A DNA stretch of 64,000 bases, taken from contig CAVVVI010000002.1 of the NCBI GenBank assembly GCA_963751795.1, forward strand, positions 1-64,000, in the 5' to 3' direction. The notes under the pieces were generated by a model. The model was not told the origin of the DNA, did not search any database, and saw nothing but the letters and a program-made list of their open reading frames with translations. Positions 44,561-53,883 of this stretch are shown one piece after another. The first letter of the stretch is position 1, and every line of letters begins with the position of its first letter. The position numbers and the translations under genes were made by a program. The stretch comes from BOG-908 sp963751795. GTDB taxonomy: Bacteria > Pseudomonadota > Alphaproteobacteria > Acetobacterales > Acetobacteraceae.

Positions 44561-47500
44561 CACTCGGCCGGCGCCTTTCCGACCTGGGTGTCCGGAAACG
44601 CCCGCGACCAGCCTGCGTGCGCCCACAGGCGGAACCGGTCGAGATAGAGGTAGACCACCGGCGTGGTGTATAGCGTCAGCATCTGGCTGACGATCAGGCC
44701 GCCCACAATGGCGATGCCGAGCGGCCGCCGCAGTTCCGCGCCCTCGCCGGTGTCGAACGCCAGTGGCAGCGCGCCGAACAGCGCGGCGAAGGTGGTCATC
44801 ATGATGGGACGGAACCTCAGTCTGCATGCCTGATAAATCGATTCGCGCGTCGAGAGGCCCTGCTCGCGTTCGGCGTGCAGCGCGAAGTCGATCATCAGGA
44901 TGGCGTTCTTCTTGACGATGCCGATCAGCAGGATGACGCCGATCAGCGCGATGATGCTGAAATCCTGGCCGAACAGCATCAGCGCCAGCACGGCGCCCAC
45001 CCCGGCCGATGGCAGGGTGGACAGGATGGTGATGGGGTGCACGGCGCTTTCATAAAGGATGCCCAGCACGATGTAGACGGCAGCCAGGGCGGCCAGGATC
45101 AGCATCGGCTCGCTCGAGAGCGATTGCTGGAACGTTGCCGCCGTGCCGGCGAAGCTACCCACCACGGAGGCCGGCATGCGGATCGCCGCAGTGGCGCGCG
45201 CGATGGCCGCAGTGGCGTCGCCCAGCGATTTGCCGGGCGGCAGGTTGAACGAGATGGTGGCGGCCACAAAGGCGCCCTGGTGGTTGACGCCGAGCGGCGT
45301 ATGCCCGGACTCGAAGTGGCTGAACGCCGCCAGCGGCACCATCGTCTCGCGCGCGGTGCTGACCGGCGCGCCGCTGCCGGCATTGCCCTTGCCCGCGGCG
45401 CCGATCGCGTTCATCGCCGCATTGCGCGCGGGATCGAGCGCCAGGGCCGCCGCATTGGGTGCGGCACCTTTGGAGGCTACGGTGCCGGCCGGAAAGCCGC
45501 TGGTGCTGGTGCCCGCCGCGTTGGCGCCGGAGGTGCTGACCCAGATGTCGCGCAGGGTCTGCGGGCTCTGCCAGTAGCGCGGCGCCAACTCCATAACGAC
45601 GTGATACTGGTTCAGCGGGTTGTAGATCGTGCTCACCTGCCGCTGGCCGAACGCGTCGTACAGCGTGTTGTCGATCGTCGCCGGCGTCAGATTCAGCCGG
45701 GCGGCGGTGGGCCGGTCGATCACCAGATTGGTCTGCAGGCCGCTCTGCTGCTGATCGGAACTCACATCGGCCAGATTCGGGTCGTGCTGCAGCGCTTCGG
45801 TCAGCTTGGGCGCCCAGGTGTACAGCGTCGGCGCATCGTCGGCCTGCAAGGTGTATTGGTATTGCGCGTTGGACGCCCGGCCGCCGACCCGCAGATCCTG
45901 CACCGCCTGCAGATACAGGCGCGCCCCGGCGACGTGCGCCAGCTTCGGCCGCAGCCGTGCGATCACCTGGTCGGCGCTGACGTTACGCCCGCTCAGCGGC
46001 TTCAGCGCGATGTAGATGTTGGCGGTGTTGGTCTGCCGGCCGCCGGTGAATCCCACCACGCTGGCTACCGCCGGATCGTGGAAGATGATGCCCTGGATGG
46101 TGGTGAGCTTCGCGCGCATCGACTGGAAGCTGGTGGACTGATCGGCCTGCACCATGCCCATCAGCGCCCCGGTATCCTGCTGCGGAAAGAAGCCTTTGGG
46201 GATCACCACGAGCAGATACACGTTCAGGGCCACGGTGGCCGCGAGCACGACGATCACCAGCAGCGCGCGATCCAGCGCCCAGGCCAGGCTCGCCTCGTAG
46301 CCGCGCTGCATGCGCGCAAAACCCGCCTCGGTCGTGCGGAAAAACCAGCTTCGCCGGTGCTCGGCCCGCGGCACACCCGCATCGCCCGCCGCCGGCGCCA
46401 CGCGCAGGAACAACGCGCACATCATCGGCGTGGTGGTCAGCGAGATCACCAGGCTGACGATGATGGCCAATGACAGCGTGAGCGCGAATTCACGGAACAG
46501 CCGCCCCACGATGCCGCCCATCAGCAGGATCGGCAGGAACACCGCGATCAGCGAGGTGCTGATGGACAGCACGGTAAAACCGACCTCGCCGGCGCCCATC
46601 AGCGCGGCGCGCATCCGCGGCACGCCGTCTTCCATATGGCGCGCGATGTTTTCCAGCACCACGATGGCGTCGTCCACCACGAAGCCGGTGGAGATGGTGA
46701 GCGCCATCAGCGAGAGGTTATCCAGGCTGAAGCCCAGCAGGTACATGGCCGCGAAGGTGCCGATGATGCTCACGGGCACCGCCACGGCCGGGATCAGCGT
46801 GGCGCGCGCGCTGCCCAGGAAGACGAACACCACAGCAATCACCAGCCCGATGGCGATCACCAGCGTGCGCTGCGTGTCGTTGAGCGAAGCGCGCACCGTG
46901 GGCGTGCGGTCGATCGCCACGGCGATGTCCACCGCGCCGGGCAGCGTGGCGCGCAATTGCGGCAGCACGGCGCGGATGCCATCCACCGTCTTGATGATGT
47001 TGGCGCCGGGCTGGCGGAAGATGATCAGCACCACCGTGTTCTGGCCATCGAACTGACCGGAATTGCGCAGATCCTCCACGCTGTCGAGCACCTCGGCCAC
47101 GTCGGCCAGCCGCACCGCGGCACCGTTGCGGTAGGCGATCACCAGCCCGCGGTAATCGGCCGCATGGCTCGCCTGGTCGTTGGTGTAGATCTGGAAATGA
47201 TCGTCGCCCTGCTCGATCGCGCCCTTCGGTGCGTTGGCATTGGCCGAGGCCAGGGCAGCGCGCACATCTTCCAGCCCGATGCCGTAATGGAACAGCGCGC
47301 CCGGGTTCAGCTCCACCCGCACCGCGGGCAGTGCCGAGCCGTTAACATCCACCTCGCCGACGCCGGAAAGCTGCGAGAGCTTCTGCTCCAGCACGGTCGC
47401 CGCCGAATCGTAGAGCTGGCCCTGAGTCAGCGTCTTCGACGTCAGCGCCAGGATCATCACCGGCGCATCGGCCGGGTTCACCTTGCGGTACGTCGGGTTG

Positions 47501-47874
47501 GCGCGCAGCGAGGTCGGCAGATCCGCCCGCGCGGCGTTAATCGCCGCCTGCACATCGCGCGCCGCGCCATCGATGTTGCGGTTCAACCCGAATTGCAGCG
47601 TCACGCGCGTCTGCCCCACCGAACTGGACGAGGTCATCTCACTGACGTCGGCGATCTGGCCGAGATGGCGTTCGAGCGGGCTGGCGACGGAGGTGGCAAC
47701 GGTATCGGGGCTGGCACCAGGCAGGCTGGCCTGCACGGATATGGTGGGGAAATCCACCTGCGGCAGCGGCGATACGGGCAGCTGCGCGTAGGCGAAGATG
47801 CCGGCGAGCGCGATGCCGACGGTGAGGAGGGTTGTGGCGATCGGGCGAGCGATGAAGGCAGCGGAAATGTTCAT
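44560..47874 (-). CDS. mdtC: RND efflux permease, MdtC-like
   Basis: 1104 aa from MNISAAFIARPIATTLLTVG. Full RND architecture with 12 membrane helices; TM4 proton-relay residues in STGFVVDDAIVVLENIARHM; porter domains with PLPQVDFPTISVQASLPGAS near the start. Compared with its partner it has an extra Ala/Gly-rich stretch of ~60 residues (GANAAGTSTSGFPAGTVASK to AAGKGNAGSGAPVS, about 770-835) before VPLAAFSHFESGHTPLGVNH, in the second porter half. With the MdtB-like subunit it should form a heterotrimeric pump expelling bile-salt-like or hydrophobic drugs (family knowledge). Confidence 0.88.
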   Translation of the reverse strand: MNISAAFIARPIATTLLTVGIALAGIFAYAQLPVSPLPQVDFPTISVQASLPGASPDTVATSVASPLERHLGQIADVSEMTSSSSVGQTRVTLQFGLNRNIDGAARDVQAAINAARADLPTSLRANPTYRKVNPADAPVMILALTSKTLTQGQLYDSAATVLEQKLSQLSGVGEVDVNGSALPAVRVELNPGALFHYGIGLEDVRAALASANANAPKGAIEQGDDHFQIYTNDQASHAADYRGLVIAYRNGAAVRLADVAEVLDSVEDLRNSGQFDGQNTVVLIIFRQPGANIIKTVDGIRAVLPQLRATLPGAVDIAVAIDRTPTVRASLNDTQRTLVIAIGLVIAVVFVFLGSARATLIPAVAVPVSIIGTFAAMYLLGFSLDNLSLMALTISTGFVVDDAIVVLENIARHMEDGVPRMRAALMGAGEVGFTVLSISTSLIAVFLPILLMGGIVGRLFREFALTLSLAIIVSLVISLTTTPMMCALFLRVAPAAGDAGVPRAEHRRSWFFRTTEAGFARMQRGYEASLAWALDRALLVIVVLAATVALNVYLLVVIPKGFFPQQDTGALMGMVQADQSTSFQSMRAKLTTIQGIIFHDPAVASVVGFTGGRQTNTANIYIALKPLSGRNVSADQVIARLRPKLAHVAGARLYLQAVQDLRVGGRASNAQYQYTLQADDAPTLYTWAPKLTEALQHDPNLADVSSDQQQSGLQTNLVIDRPTAARLNLTPATIDNTLYDAFGQRQVSTIYNPLNQYHVVMELAPRYWQSPQTLRDIWVSTSGANAAGTSTSGFPAGTVASKGAAPNAAALALDPARNAAMNAIGAAGKGNAGSGAPVSTARETMVPLAAFSHFESGHTPLGVNHQGAFVAATISFNLPPGKSLGDATAAIARATAAIRMPASVVGSFAGTAATFQQSLSSEPMLILAALAAVYIVLGILYESAVHPITILSTLPSAGVGAVLALMLFGQDFSIIALIGVILLIGIVKKNAILMIDFALHAEREQGLSTRESIYQACRLRFRPIMMTTFAALFGALPLAFDTGEGAELRRPLGIAIVGGLIVSQMLTLYTTPVVYLYLDRFRLWAHAGWSRAFPDTQVGKAPAE

Positions 47875-47878
47875 AGAA

Positions 47879-47996
47879 AGCGGTTCTTTTTTGCAAAAAA
47901 GAACCAAAAAACCTTTGCTCCCACGCCTGCGGAAGAAGCCGCGTCAGCAACAGATAAAAGTTTTTTGCTTCTTTTTTTCAAAGAAGAAGCGCTTGC
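47879..47996. repeat. palindromic MITE-like element, copy 1
   Basis: Begins with a perfect 24-nt palindrome of arms GGTTCTTTTTTG / CAAAAAAGAACC (47882-47905) and ends with a related imperfect palindrome (47967-47990, GCTTCTTTTTTTC / AAGAAGAAGC). The two ends are inverted copies of each other (GGCAAGCGCTTCTT read from the right end). The middle holds a short GC-rich stem. It fills the mdtB-mdtC spacer. Copy 2 is at 59326-59452. Confidence 0.7.
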
Positions 47997-48007
47997 CTTA
48001 CCCTCTC

Positions 48008-51000
48008 TCACGCGACCTCAGCGTCCTTCGGGCGAAAATACAAAGCCACCCGATCGAACAGCAGATAAATCACCGGCGTGGTGAACAAGGTCAGCACCTG
48101 GCTCACGATCAGCCCGCCGAAGATCGCGAGCCCCAAGGGCCGCCGCAGTTCCGATCCGGTGCCGCTGCCCAGCATCAGCGGCAGTGCGGAGAACAGGGCT
48201 GCAAACGTCGTCATCAGAATCGGCCGCAGCCGCAGCATCGAGGCGCGGTGGATGGCTTCGCGCGGCGCATAGCCTTCCTCGCGTTCGGCTACCAGCGCGA
48301 AGTCGATCATCATGATCGCGTTCTTCTTGACGATGCCGATCAGCAGCACGATGCCGATGATGCCGATGATATCGAGATCGAACCCGCCGATCATCAGCGC
48401 CAGCAGCGCGCCGATGCCGGCCGAGGGCAGCGTCGAGAGAATGGTGACGGGATGAACGAAGCTTTCGTAGAGCACGCCCAGAACGATGTACATCGCGGCA
48501 ATGGCGGCAAGCACGAGATACAACTCGTTGCCGAGCGCGTTCTGGAAGGCTGCCGCCGCACCCTGGAAGGCGGTCAGGAAGCTGCCGGGCAGGCCGATGT
48601 CGTGCTCGGCTTGGCGGATGGCGTCCACGGCGGCGCCCAGCGAGGCGCCCGGCGCCAGGTTGAAGCTGATGGTGGTGCTGGGGAACTGGCCCAGATGGCT
48701 GACCATCAGCGGCGCCGCACTCGTCTCCACGTGCACGATGGCGGCCAGCGGCACCTGGCCGCTCGCCGCGGTCGATGATGGCAGATACAGCGCGCCCAGA
48801 TTGGCCAGCGAGCGCTGCACGGCGGGTGCCGCTTCCAGGATGATGCGGTACTGGTTGCTCTGCGTGTAGATGGTCGAGACGATGCGCTGGCCGAACGCGT
48901 CGTACAGCGCGTTGTCCACCGTGGCGGGCGTGATGCCGAAGCGGGCCGCCGTCGCACGGTCGATGGTGATGCGCGCGGCCAGGCCGGCCTCCTGCATGTC
49001 GCTCGCCACATCGGCCAGCGCGGGTATGGCCCGCAGCCGCGCCATCAAACGCGGCATCCAGGCGGTGAAGGCGGCCGGGTCGGCGTTCTCCAGCACGAAC
49101 TGGTATTGGGTGGCGCTGACCGCGGTATCGATGCTGAGGTCCTGCACCGGCTGCATGTAGAGTGCGATGCCGGCCACGCCGGCCACGCTCTGCTGCAGGC
49201 GGCGGATGATGGCACCCACGTTGCTGCTGCGCGTGTCGCGCGCGGCAAGATTGATGAGGAAGCGGCCGGTGTTGAGCGTGGCGTTGGTGCCGTCCACACC
49301 GACGAAGGACGACAGGCTGACCACATCGGGATCATGCAGGATGGTGTCGGCCAGCGCCTGCTGCTCGCGCGACATCGCGGCGAACGAGGCGGTGGGTGCC
49401 GCCACGCTGATACCTTGGATCAGGCCGGTATCCTGCACCGGGAAGAAGCCTTTGGGGATCGCCACGTACAGGAACGCGGTCAGCAGCACCGTCAGCGTGG
49501 CGACCACCAGCGTCATCACCTGCCGGTCGAGCACCCAGTCCAGCCACACGCCGTAGCCGGCGATCACCCGCTCGGTGGCGCGTTCGGACCAGCGTGCGAC
49601 GCGGCCCATGCTTTCGGGCGGGCGGTGGCGCAACAGGCGCGCGCACAGCATGGGCACCAGCGTCAGCGACACGATCGCCGAGATCACGATGGTGACGGCC
49701 AACGTGATGGCGAATTCGTGGAACAGGCGGCCCACCACGTCGCCCATGAACAGCAGCGGGATCAGCACCGCCAGCAGCGATACGGTCAGCGAGATGATGG
49801 TGAAGCCGATCTGGCGCGAGCCGACCAGGGCGGCCTGCAGCGGCGTCTCGCCCATTTCCACGTAGCGGTCGATGTTCTCGATCATCACGATCGCATCGTC
49901 CACCACGAAGCCGGTAGCGATGGTGAGCGCCATCAGCGACAGATTGTCGAGCGAGAAGCCCCACAGGTACATCGCCGCCAGCGTGCCCACCAATGACAGC
50001 GGCACCGACAGGCTGGGGATCAGCGTCGCGGGCACGCGGCGCAGGAACACGAAGATTACGAGCACAACGAGGCCGATGGCCAGGGCGAGCTCGAACTCCA
50101 CGTCGGCCACCGAGGCGCGGATGGTATTGGTGCGGTCGGTCAGCTTGGTCACCTGCAGGGCGGCGGGCAGGCTGGCCTGCAGCTTGGGCAGCAGCGCGCC
50201 GATGCGGTCCACCACGGCGATCACGTTGGCGCCGGGCTGGCGCTGCACGTTGAGGATCACCGCCGGCGTGCGCCCGGCCCAGGCCTGCAGCCGCGTATTC
50301 TCCGCCCCCTGCACCAAAGTGGCGACATCGGTCAGGTGCACCGGCGCACCGTTGCGGTAGGCGATGATCGCGCTGGCAAAAGCGGCCGCGTCGCCCAGCT
50401 GGTCGTTGGCGTTGATGGTGGTGGCTTGCGCCGGACCGTCGAAATTGCCCTTCGGCGTATTGACGTTGAGGTTGGCAATGGTGGTCCGCAGGTCGTCGAT
50501 ATTGAGGCCGAGGGCGGCCAGTGCCGTGGGATTGGCCTGCACGCGCACCGCCGGGCGGTGGCCGCCGGAGATCGAGACCAGGCCCACACCGTCGATCTGG
50601 CTGATCTTCTGTGCCAGCCGCGTCTCGGCCAGATCCTCGATCTGCGTCAGCGCCATGGTGCGGCTGGTCAGCGCCAAAGTGATGATGGGGGCGTCGGCCG
50701 GGTTCACCTTGGCGTAGATCGGCGGGGCCGGCAGGTCGGCCGGCAGCAGGTTGCCGGCGGCGTTGATGGCGGCCTGCACTTCCTGCTCGGCCACGTCCAG
50801 CGACAGGTCGAGCGTGAACTGCAGGGTGATGACCGAGGCGCCGGCCGAGCTCTGGGATGCCATCTGGTTCAGCCCGGGCATCTCGCCGAACTGGCGTTCC
50901 AGCGGCGCGGTCACCGCGCTGGTCATCACCTCCGGGCTGGCGCCCGGGTAGAAGGTCTGCACCTGGATGGTGGGGTAATCCACCTCCGGCAACGCCGAGA

Positions 51001-51100
51001 GCGGCAGATAGCGGTAGCTGACGAAGCCGAGCAGCAGCAGCGCCAGCATCAGCAGCGTGGTGGCTACCGGCCGCAGGATGAACGGGGCGGACGGATTCAT
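48008..51100 (-). CDS. mdtB: RND efflux permease, MdtB-like
   Basis: 1030 aa from MNPSAPFILRPVATTLLMLA (ATG 51100; the upstream in-frame Arg-rich stretch overlaps mdtA and is not conserved). RND features: LPEVDYPTIQVQTFYPGASP, ATGFVVDDAIVMIENIDRYV (TM4 acidic pair), FFPVQDTGLIQGISVAAPTA, and SLGAAVDAIRQAEHDIGLPG near the second porter half. It ends before the palindromic element that precedes mdtC. It lies 2 nt after the mdtA stop on the minus strand (51100/51102). Pair with MdtC in an MdtABC-type drug exporter. Confidence 0.88.
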   Translation of the reverse strand: MNPSAPFILRPVATTLLMLALLLLGFVSYRYLPLSALPEVDYPTIQVQTFYPGASPEVMTSAVTAPLERQFGEMPGLNQMASQSSAGASVITLQFTLDLSLDVAEQEVQAAINAAGNLLPADLPAPPIYAKVNPADAPIITLALTSRTMALTQIEDLAETRLAQKISQIDGVGLVSISGGHRPAVRVQANPTALAALGLNIDDLRTTIANLNVNTPKGNFDGPAQATTINANDQLGDAAAFASAIIAYRNGAPVHLTDVATLVQGAENTRLQAWAGRTPAVILNVQRQPGANVIAVVDRIGALLPKLQASLPAALQVTKLTDRTNTIRASVADVEFELALAIGLVVLVIFVFLRRVPATLIPSLSVPLSLVGTLAAMYLWGFSLDNLSLMALTIATGFVVDDAIVMIENIDRYVEMGETPLQAALVGSRQIGFTIISLTVSLLAVLIPLLFMGDVVGRLFHEFAITLAVTIVISAIVSLTLVPMLCARLLRHRPPESMGRVARWSERATERVIAGYGVWLDWVLDRQVMTLVVATLTVLLTAFLYVAIPKGFFPVQDTGLIQGISVAAPTASFAAMSREQQALADTILHDPDVVSLSSFVGVDGTNATLNTGRFLINLAARDTRSSNVGAIIRRLQQSVAGVAGIALYMQPVQDLSIDTAVSATQYQFVLENADPAAFTAWMPRLMARLRAIPALADVASDMQEAGLAARITIDRATAARFGITPATVDNALYDAFGQRIVSTIYTQSNQYRIILEAAPAVQRSLANLGALYLPSSTAASGQVPLAAIVHVETSAAPLMVSHLGQFPSTTISFNLAPGASLGAAVDAIRQAEHDIGLPGSFLTAFQGAAAAFQNALGNELYLVLAAIAAMYIVLGVLYESFVHPVTILSTLPSAGIGALLALMIGGFDLDIIGIIGIVLLIGIVKKNAIMMIDFALVAEREEGYAPREAIHRASMLRLRPILMTTFAALFSALPLMLGSGTGSELRRPLGLAIFGGLIVSQVLTLFTTPVIYLLFDRVALYFRPKDAEVA

Positions 51101-51101
51101 G

Positions 51102-52379
51102 CTACGGCGCCGCGCCGCCCGCCTGCCGGTGGTGGTGCGGCGCTGCATCCGTGGCGGTGCCGGCCGCGGGCGGGGCGCCGGGCAGCAGCACGCTCGCCCC
51201 TTCGCGCAGCCGGTCCGCGCCGTCCACCACCACGGTATCGCCTGCCTGCAGGCCGCTCACGATCTGCGTCTTCTCCGCATCGGCCACGCCGAGCTTGACG
51301 GCGCGCACCGTTACCGTGGCGCCCGCGCCCGCGGCCGGCGCGGCGGCGGGCATCTGCACCAGATAGACGAAGCTGCCGGGCGCCCCGGTCTGCAGTGCGG
51401 CATTCGGTACCGTCACGGCCTGGCGCACGGTGTTGACGGTCAGGCGCAGATTGACGAACTGGTTGGGGAACAGCTGTGCGGCGGGGTTGGCGAACAACGC
51501 GCGCAGCTTCACCGTGCCGGTGGTGGTGTCGATCTGGTTGTCGATCGTCTCCAGCGTGCCGGCGGCCAGGCGCTGCGTGTTGCTGCGGTCGTAGGCTTCG
51601 GCCATGAGCTTGATGCCTTGCGCGAGCCGGGCCTGGATGGCCGGCACGTCGTCTTCCGGCAGCGTGAAGATGGCGCTGATCGGGTCGATCTGCGTGACGA
51701 CGACGAGGCCGTTGGCCAGCGTGGGCGTCACGTAATTGCCGGCATCGACCTGCCGCAGCCCGACGCGGCCATCAACCGGCGCCGTAATCCGGCAGAATGC
51801 CAGATTGACGAGCTGCGTCTGCACCATGCCCTGATCGGCCGCTACCGAGCCGATATATTGCTCGACGACGTATTGCTGGTCCTCGGCCTGCTGGCGGCCG
51901 ATGCTGTCCTGCTTCTGCAGCAGTGCGTAGCGCTTGGCGTCCATCTGCGCCTGGTGCAGCAGGCCCTGGTCGTGCGCCAGCGTGCCGCGCGCCTGCGCCA
52001 GCAGCGCCTCGTAGGGCCGCGGGTCGATCTGCGCCAGGAAGTCGCCCTTGTGCACGATCTGGCCCTCGCGGAATCCGACCGTCTGCAGCACGCCGCTAAT
52101 CTGGCTCTGCACCGTCACGCTCGCCAGCGAGGTGATGGTGCCGAGGCCGGATTTGACCACCGCCATGTCGGCCAGCGCGGCCTGCGCCACGCCCACGGCC
52201 TGCGGCGGCACTGCCTGGGCATGGCCGGCGCTTTTGCCGCCGAGGCGCATGACCAGCAGCACGACGCCGCCCAGCACCAGGATCAGCAGCAACCATGGCC
52301 AGAAGCCACGCCGGCGGCGCACCGCCGGTGCCGGTGCCGGCTGCGCGCGCGCGGGCGTGACTGAATGCTGGTCGTCCAT
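51102..52379 (-). CDS. mdtA: RND periplasmic adaptor, MdtA-like
   Basis: 425 aa from MDDQHSVTPARAQPAPAPAV. N-terminal membrane anchor (FWPWLLLILVLGGVVLLVMR), lipoyl/barrel-sandwich halves (SVTVQSQISGVLQTVGFREG, APVDGRVGLRQVDAGNYVTP), a coiled hairpin between them and a beta-barrel segment (DPISAIFTLPEDDVPAIQAR). First gene of the mdt operon, divergent from a small lipoprotein gene. It bridges the inner-membrane pumps with the outer-membrane channel. The His/Ala/Gly-rich tail after LLPGAPPAAGT is of no obvious function. Confidence 0.88.
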   Translation of the reverse strand: MDDQHSVTPARAQPAPAPAVRRRRGFWPWLLLILVLGGVVLLVMRLGGKSAGHAQAVPPQAVGVAQAALADMAVVKSGLGTITSLASVTVQSQISGVLQTVGFREGQIVHKGDFLAQIDPRPYEALLAQARGTLAHDQGLLHQAQMDAKRYALLQKQDSIGRQQAEDQQYVVEQYIGSVAADQGMVQTQLVNLAFCRITAPVDGRVGLRQVDAGNYVTPTLANGLVVVTQIDPISAIFTLPEDDVPAIQARLAQGIKLMAEAYDRSNTQRLAAGTLETIDNQIDTTTGTVKLRALFANPAAQLFPNQFVNLRLTVNTVRQAVTVPNAALQTGAPGSFVYLVQMPAAAPAAGAGATVTVRAVKLGVADAEKTQIVSGLQAGDTVVVDGADRLREGASVLLPGAPPAAGTATDAAPHHHRQAGGAAP

Positions 52380-52529
52380 CAGGCGGTATCCGGGTTGGGA
52401 GGCTTGCGCGGACTGGGGCTGCTCGCTTGCGCCAGCAATCCGGCAGGGCGCGCGGACAGGTTGACGATGGCCCGTCCTGGCGAGGGCGGCTAGGCCACAC
52501 GATGTAAGTCCGTGTAACGTGGATGGGAG

Positions 52530-52754
52530 ATGCCGCCGATGCGCAACCTGCTCGCCTTCACACTGGGCGCCGCCCTGCTCGCGGCCTGCGCCCCCGATCC
52601 GTCGCTGCGCAACCGCGACACCACCGATGGCGGCGGCCTGCCGCGCGAGCATCCGCCCGGCGTGGTGGCCGCCTTTCCACCGGCCGACACCAGCGCCACG
52701 CCGCTGCGCTGCCTGCCGAACGGGGAGGCGACCGTGTGCTCGCGCCAGCCCTAA
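52530..52754 (+). CDS. small lipoprotein of unknown function
   Basis: 74 aa. MRNLLAFTLGAALLAACAPD is a clean lipoprotein signal with lipobox LLAAC; the mature part (~50 aa, PDPSLRNRDTTDGGGLPREH) is disordered and has a Cys pair near the end. The ATG at 52539 is the alternative start (MRN); GGGAG lies upstream of both. No family recognised. It is divergent from mdtA and 34 nt before the oxidoreductase gene. Confidence 0.6.
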   Translation: MPPMRNLLAFTLGAALLAACAPDPSLRNRDTTDGGGLPREHPPGVVAAFPPADTSATPLRCLPNGEATVCSRQP

Positions 52755-52788
52755 CTAGCCGGGCCGTCGCCGCGGCGCGGCGCTAGCC

Positions 52789-53883
52789 ATGGACATCGAC
52801 ACGGTCGTGGCCGGCGCCGGCGTCGTCGGCCTGGCCTGCGCCCGCGCTTTGGCCATGGCCGGGCGCAGCGTGCTCATCCTGGAAGCAGCGCCCGCCATCG
52901 GCACCGGCATCTCCTCACGCAACAGCGAGGTGATCCATGCCGGGCTGTATTACGCGCCCGGATCGTGGCGGGCGCGGCTGTGCGCGCCCGGGCGCCGCGC
53001 GCTGTACGCCTACTGCGCCGCCCACGGCGTGGCGGCGCGGGCCTGCGGCAAGCTGATCGTCGCCACCAGCCAGGCCGAAAGCGCGCAGCTCGACGCCATT
53101 GCCGAGCGGGGCGCCGCAAACGGCGTCGAGGGCCTGGCGCGCCTGACGGCGGCCGAAGCGATGGCGCTGGAGCCGGAGCTGGATTGCACCGGCGCGCTGC
53201 TGTCGCCCGCCACCGGCATCATCGACAGCCATGGCCTGATGCTGTCGCTGCTCGGCGAGGCGCAGGACCACGGCGCCAGCCTGGCCGTGCACGCGCCGGT
53301 GGAGGCCGCCGAAGCCGTGCCGGGTGGCTTCGTGCTGCAGGTGGGCGGGCACGCGCCGACGCGCCTGCGCTGCCGCGTGCTGGTCAACGCCGCCGGGCTG
53401 GGCGCCTGCGCGCTGGCCAGCCGCATCGCCGGCCTGGCCGCGCAGCACGTGCCGCGGGCCTATCTGGCCAAGGGCAGCTACTTTGCGCTGTCCGGCCCGG
53501 CACCGTTTCGGCACCTGATCTATCCGGTGCCCATTCCGGGCGGCGCCGGCATCCACCTGACGCTCGACCTGGCCGGCCAGGCCCGTTTCGGCCCGGATGT
53601 GGAGGCGGTGGACAGGCTCGATTACGCGGTGGACCCCGGCCGCGCCGGGGCGTTCGCGGCCAGCATCCGCCGCTACTGGCCCGGCCTGCCCGCCGAGCGG
53701 CTGGTGCCGGCCTATGCCGGCATCAGGCCCAAGATCGTGCCGGCGACCGAGACGCAGGATTTCGTATTGCAGGACGAAGCCGTGCACGGCGTGGCCGGGC
53801 TGGTGAACCTGTTCGGCATCGAGAGCCCCGGCCTGACGAGCTGCCTGGCCCTGGCCGAAGCGGTTGCCCAGCGTGCGGCCTGA
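52789..53883 (+). CDS. FAD-dependent oxidoreductase, L-2-hydroxyglutarate dehydrogenase (LhgO)-like
   Basis: 364 aa. N-terminal FAD-binding GxGxxG (TVVAGAGVVGLACARALAMA), then SSRNSEVIHAGLYYAPGSW, the sequence characteristic of LhgO/L2HGDH (NSxVIHAGxYY). The C-terminal part has GAGIHLTLDLAGQARFGPDV and PAYAGIRPKIVPATETQDFV, also family-typical. The probable reaction oxidises L-2-hydroxyglutarate to 2-oxoglutarate, passing electrons to the quinone pool; substrate assigned by family. Its stop overlaps the kdpD start. Confidence 0.8.
   Translation: MDIDTVVAGAGVVGLACARALAMAGRSVLILEAAPAIGTGISSRNSEVIHAGLYYAPGSWRARLCAPGRRALYAYCAAHGVAARACGKLIVATSQAESAQLDAIAERGAANGVEGLARLTAAEAMALEPELDCTGALLSPATGIIDSHGLMLSLLGEAQDHGASLAVHAPVEAAEAVPGGFVLQVGGHAPTRLRCRVLVNAAGLGACALASRIAGLAAQHVPRAYLAKGSYFALSGPAPFRHLIYPVPIPGGAGIHLTLDLAGQARFGPDVEAVDRLDYAVDPGRAGAFAASIRRYWPGLPAERLVPAYAGIRPKIVPATETQDFVLQDEAVHGVAGLVNLFGIESPGLTSCLALAEAVAQRAA

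Noticed and set aside
44875..49996. Several long plus-strand frames opposite the RND pumps
   Set aside because: His/Gln/Arg-rich mirror translations of mdtB and mdtC with no family signal.
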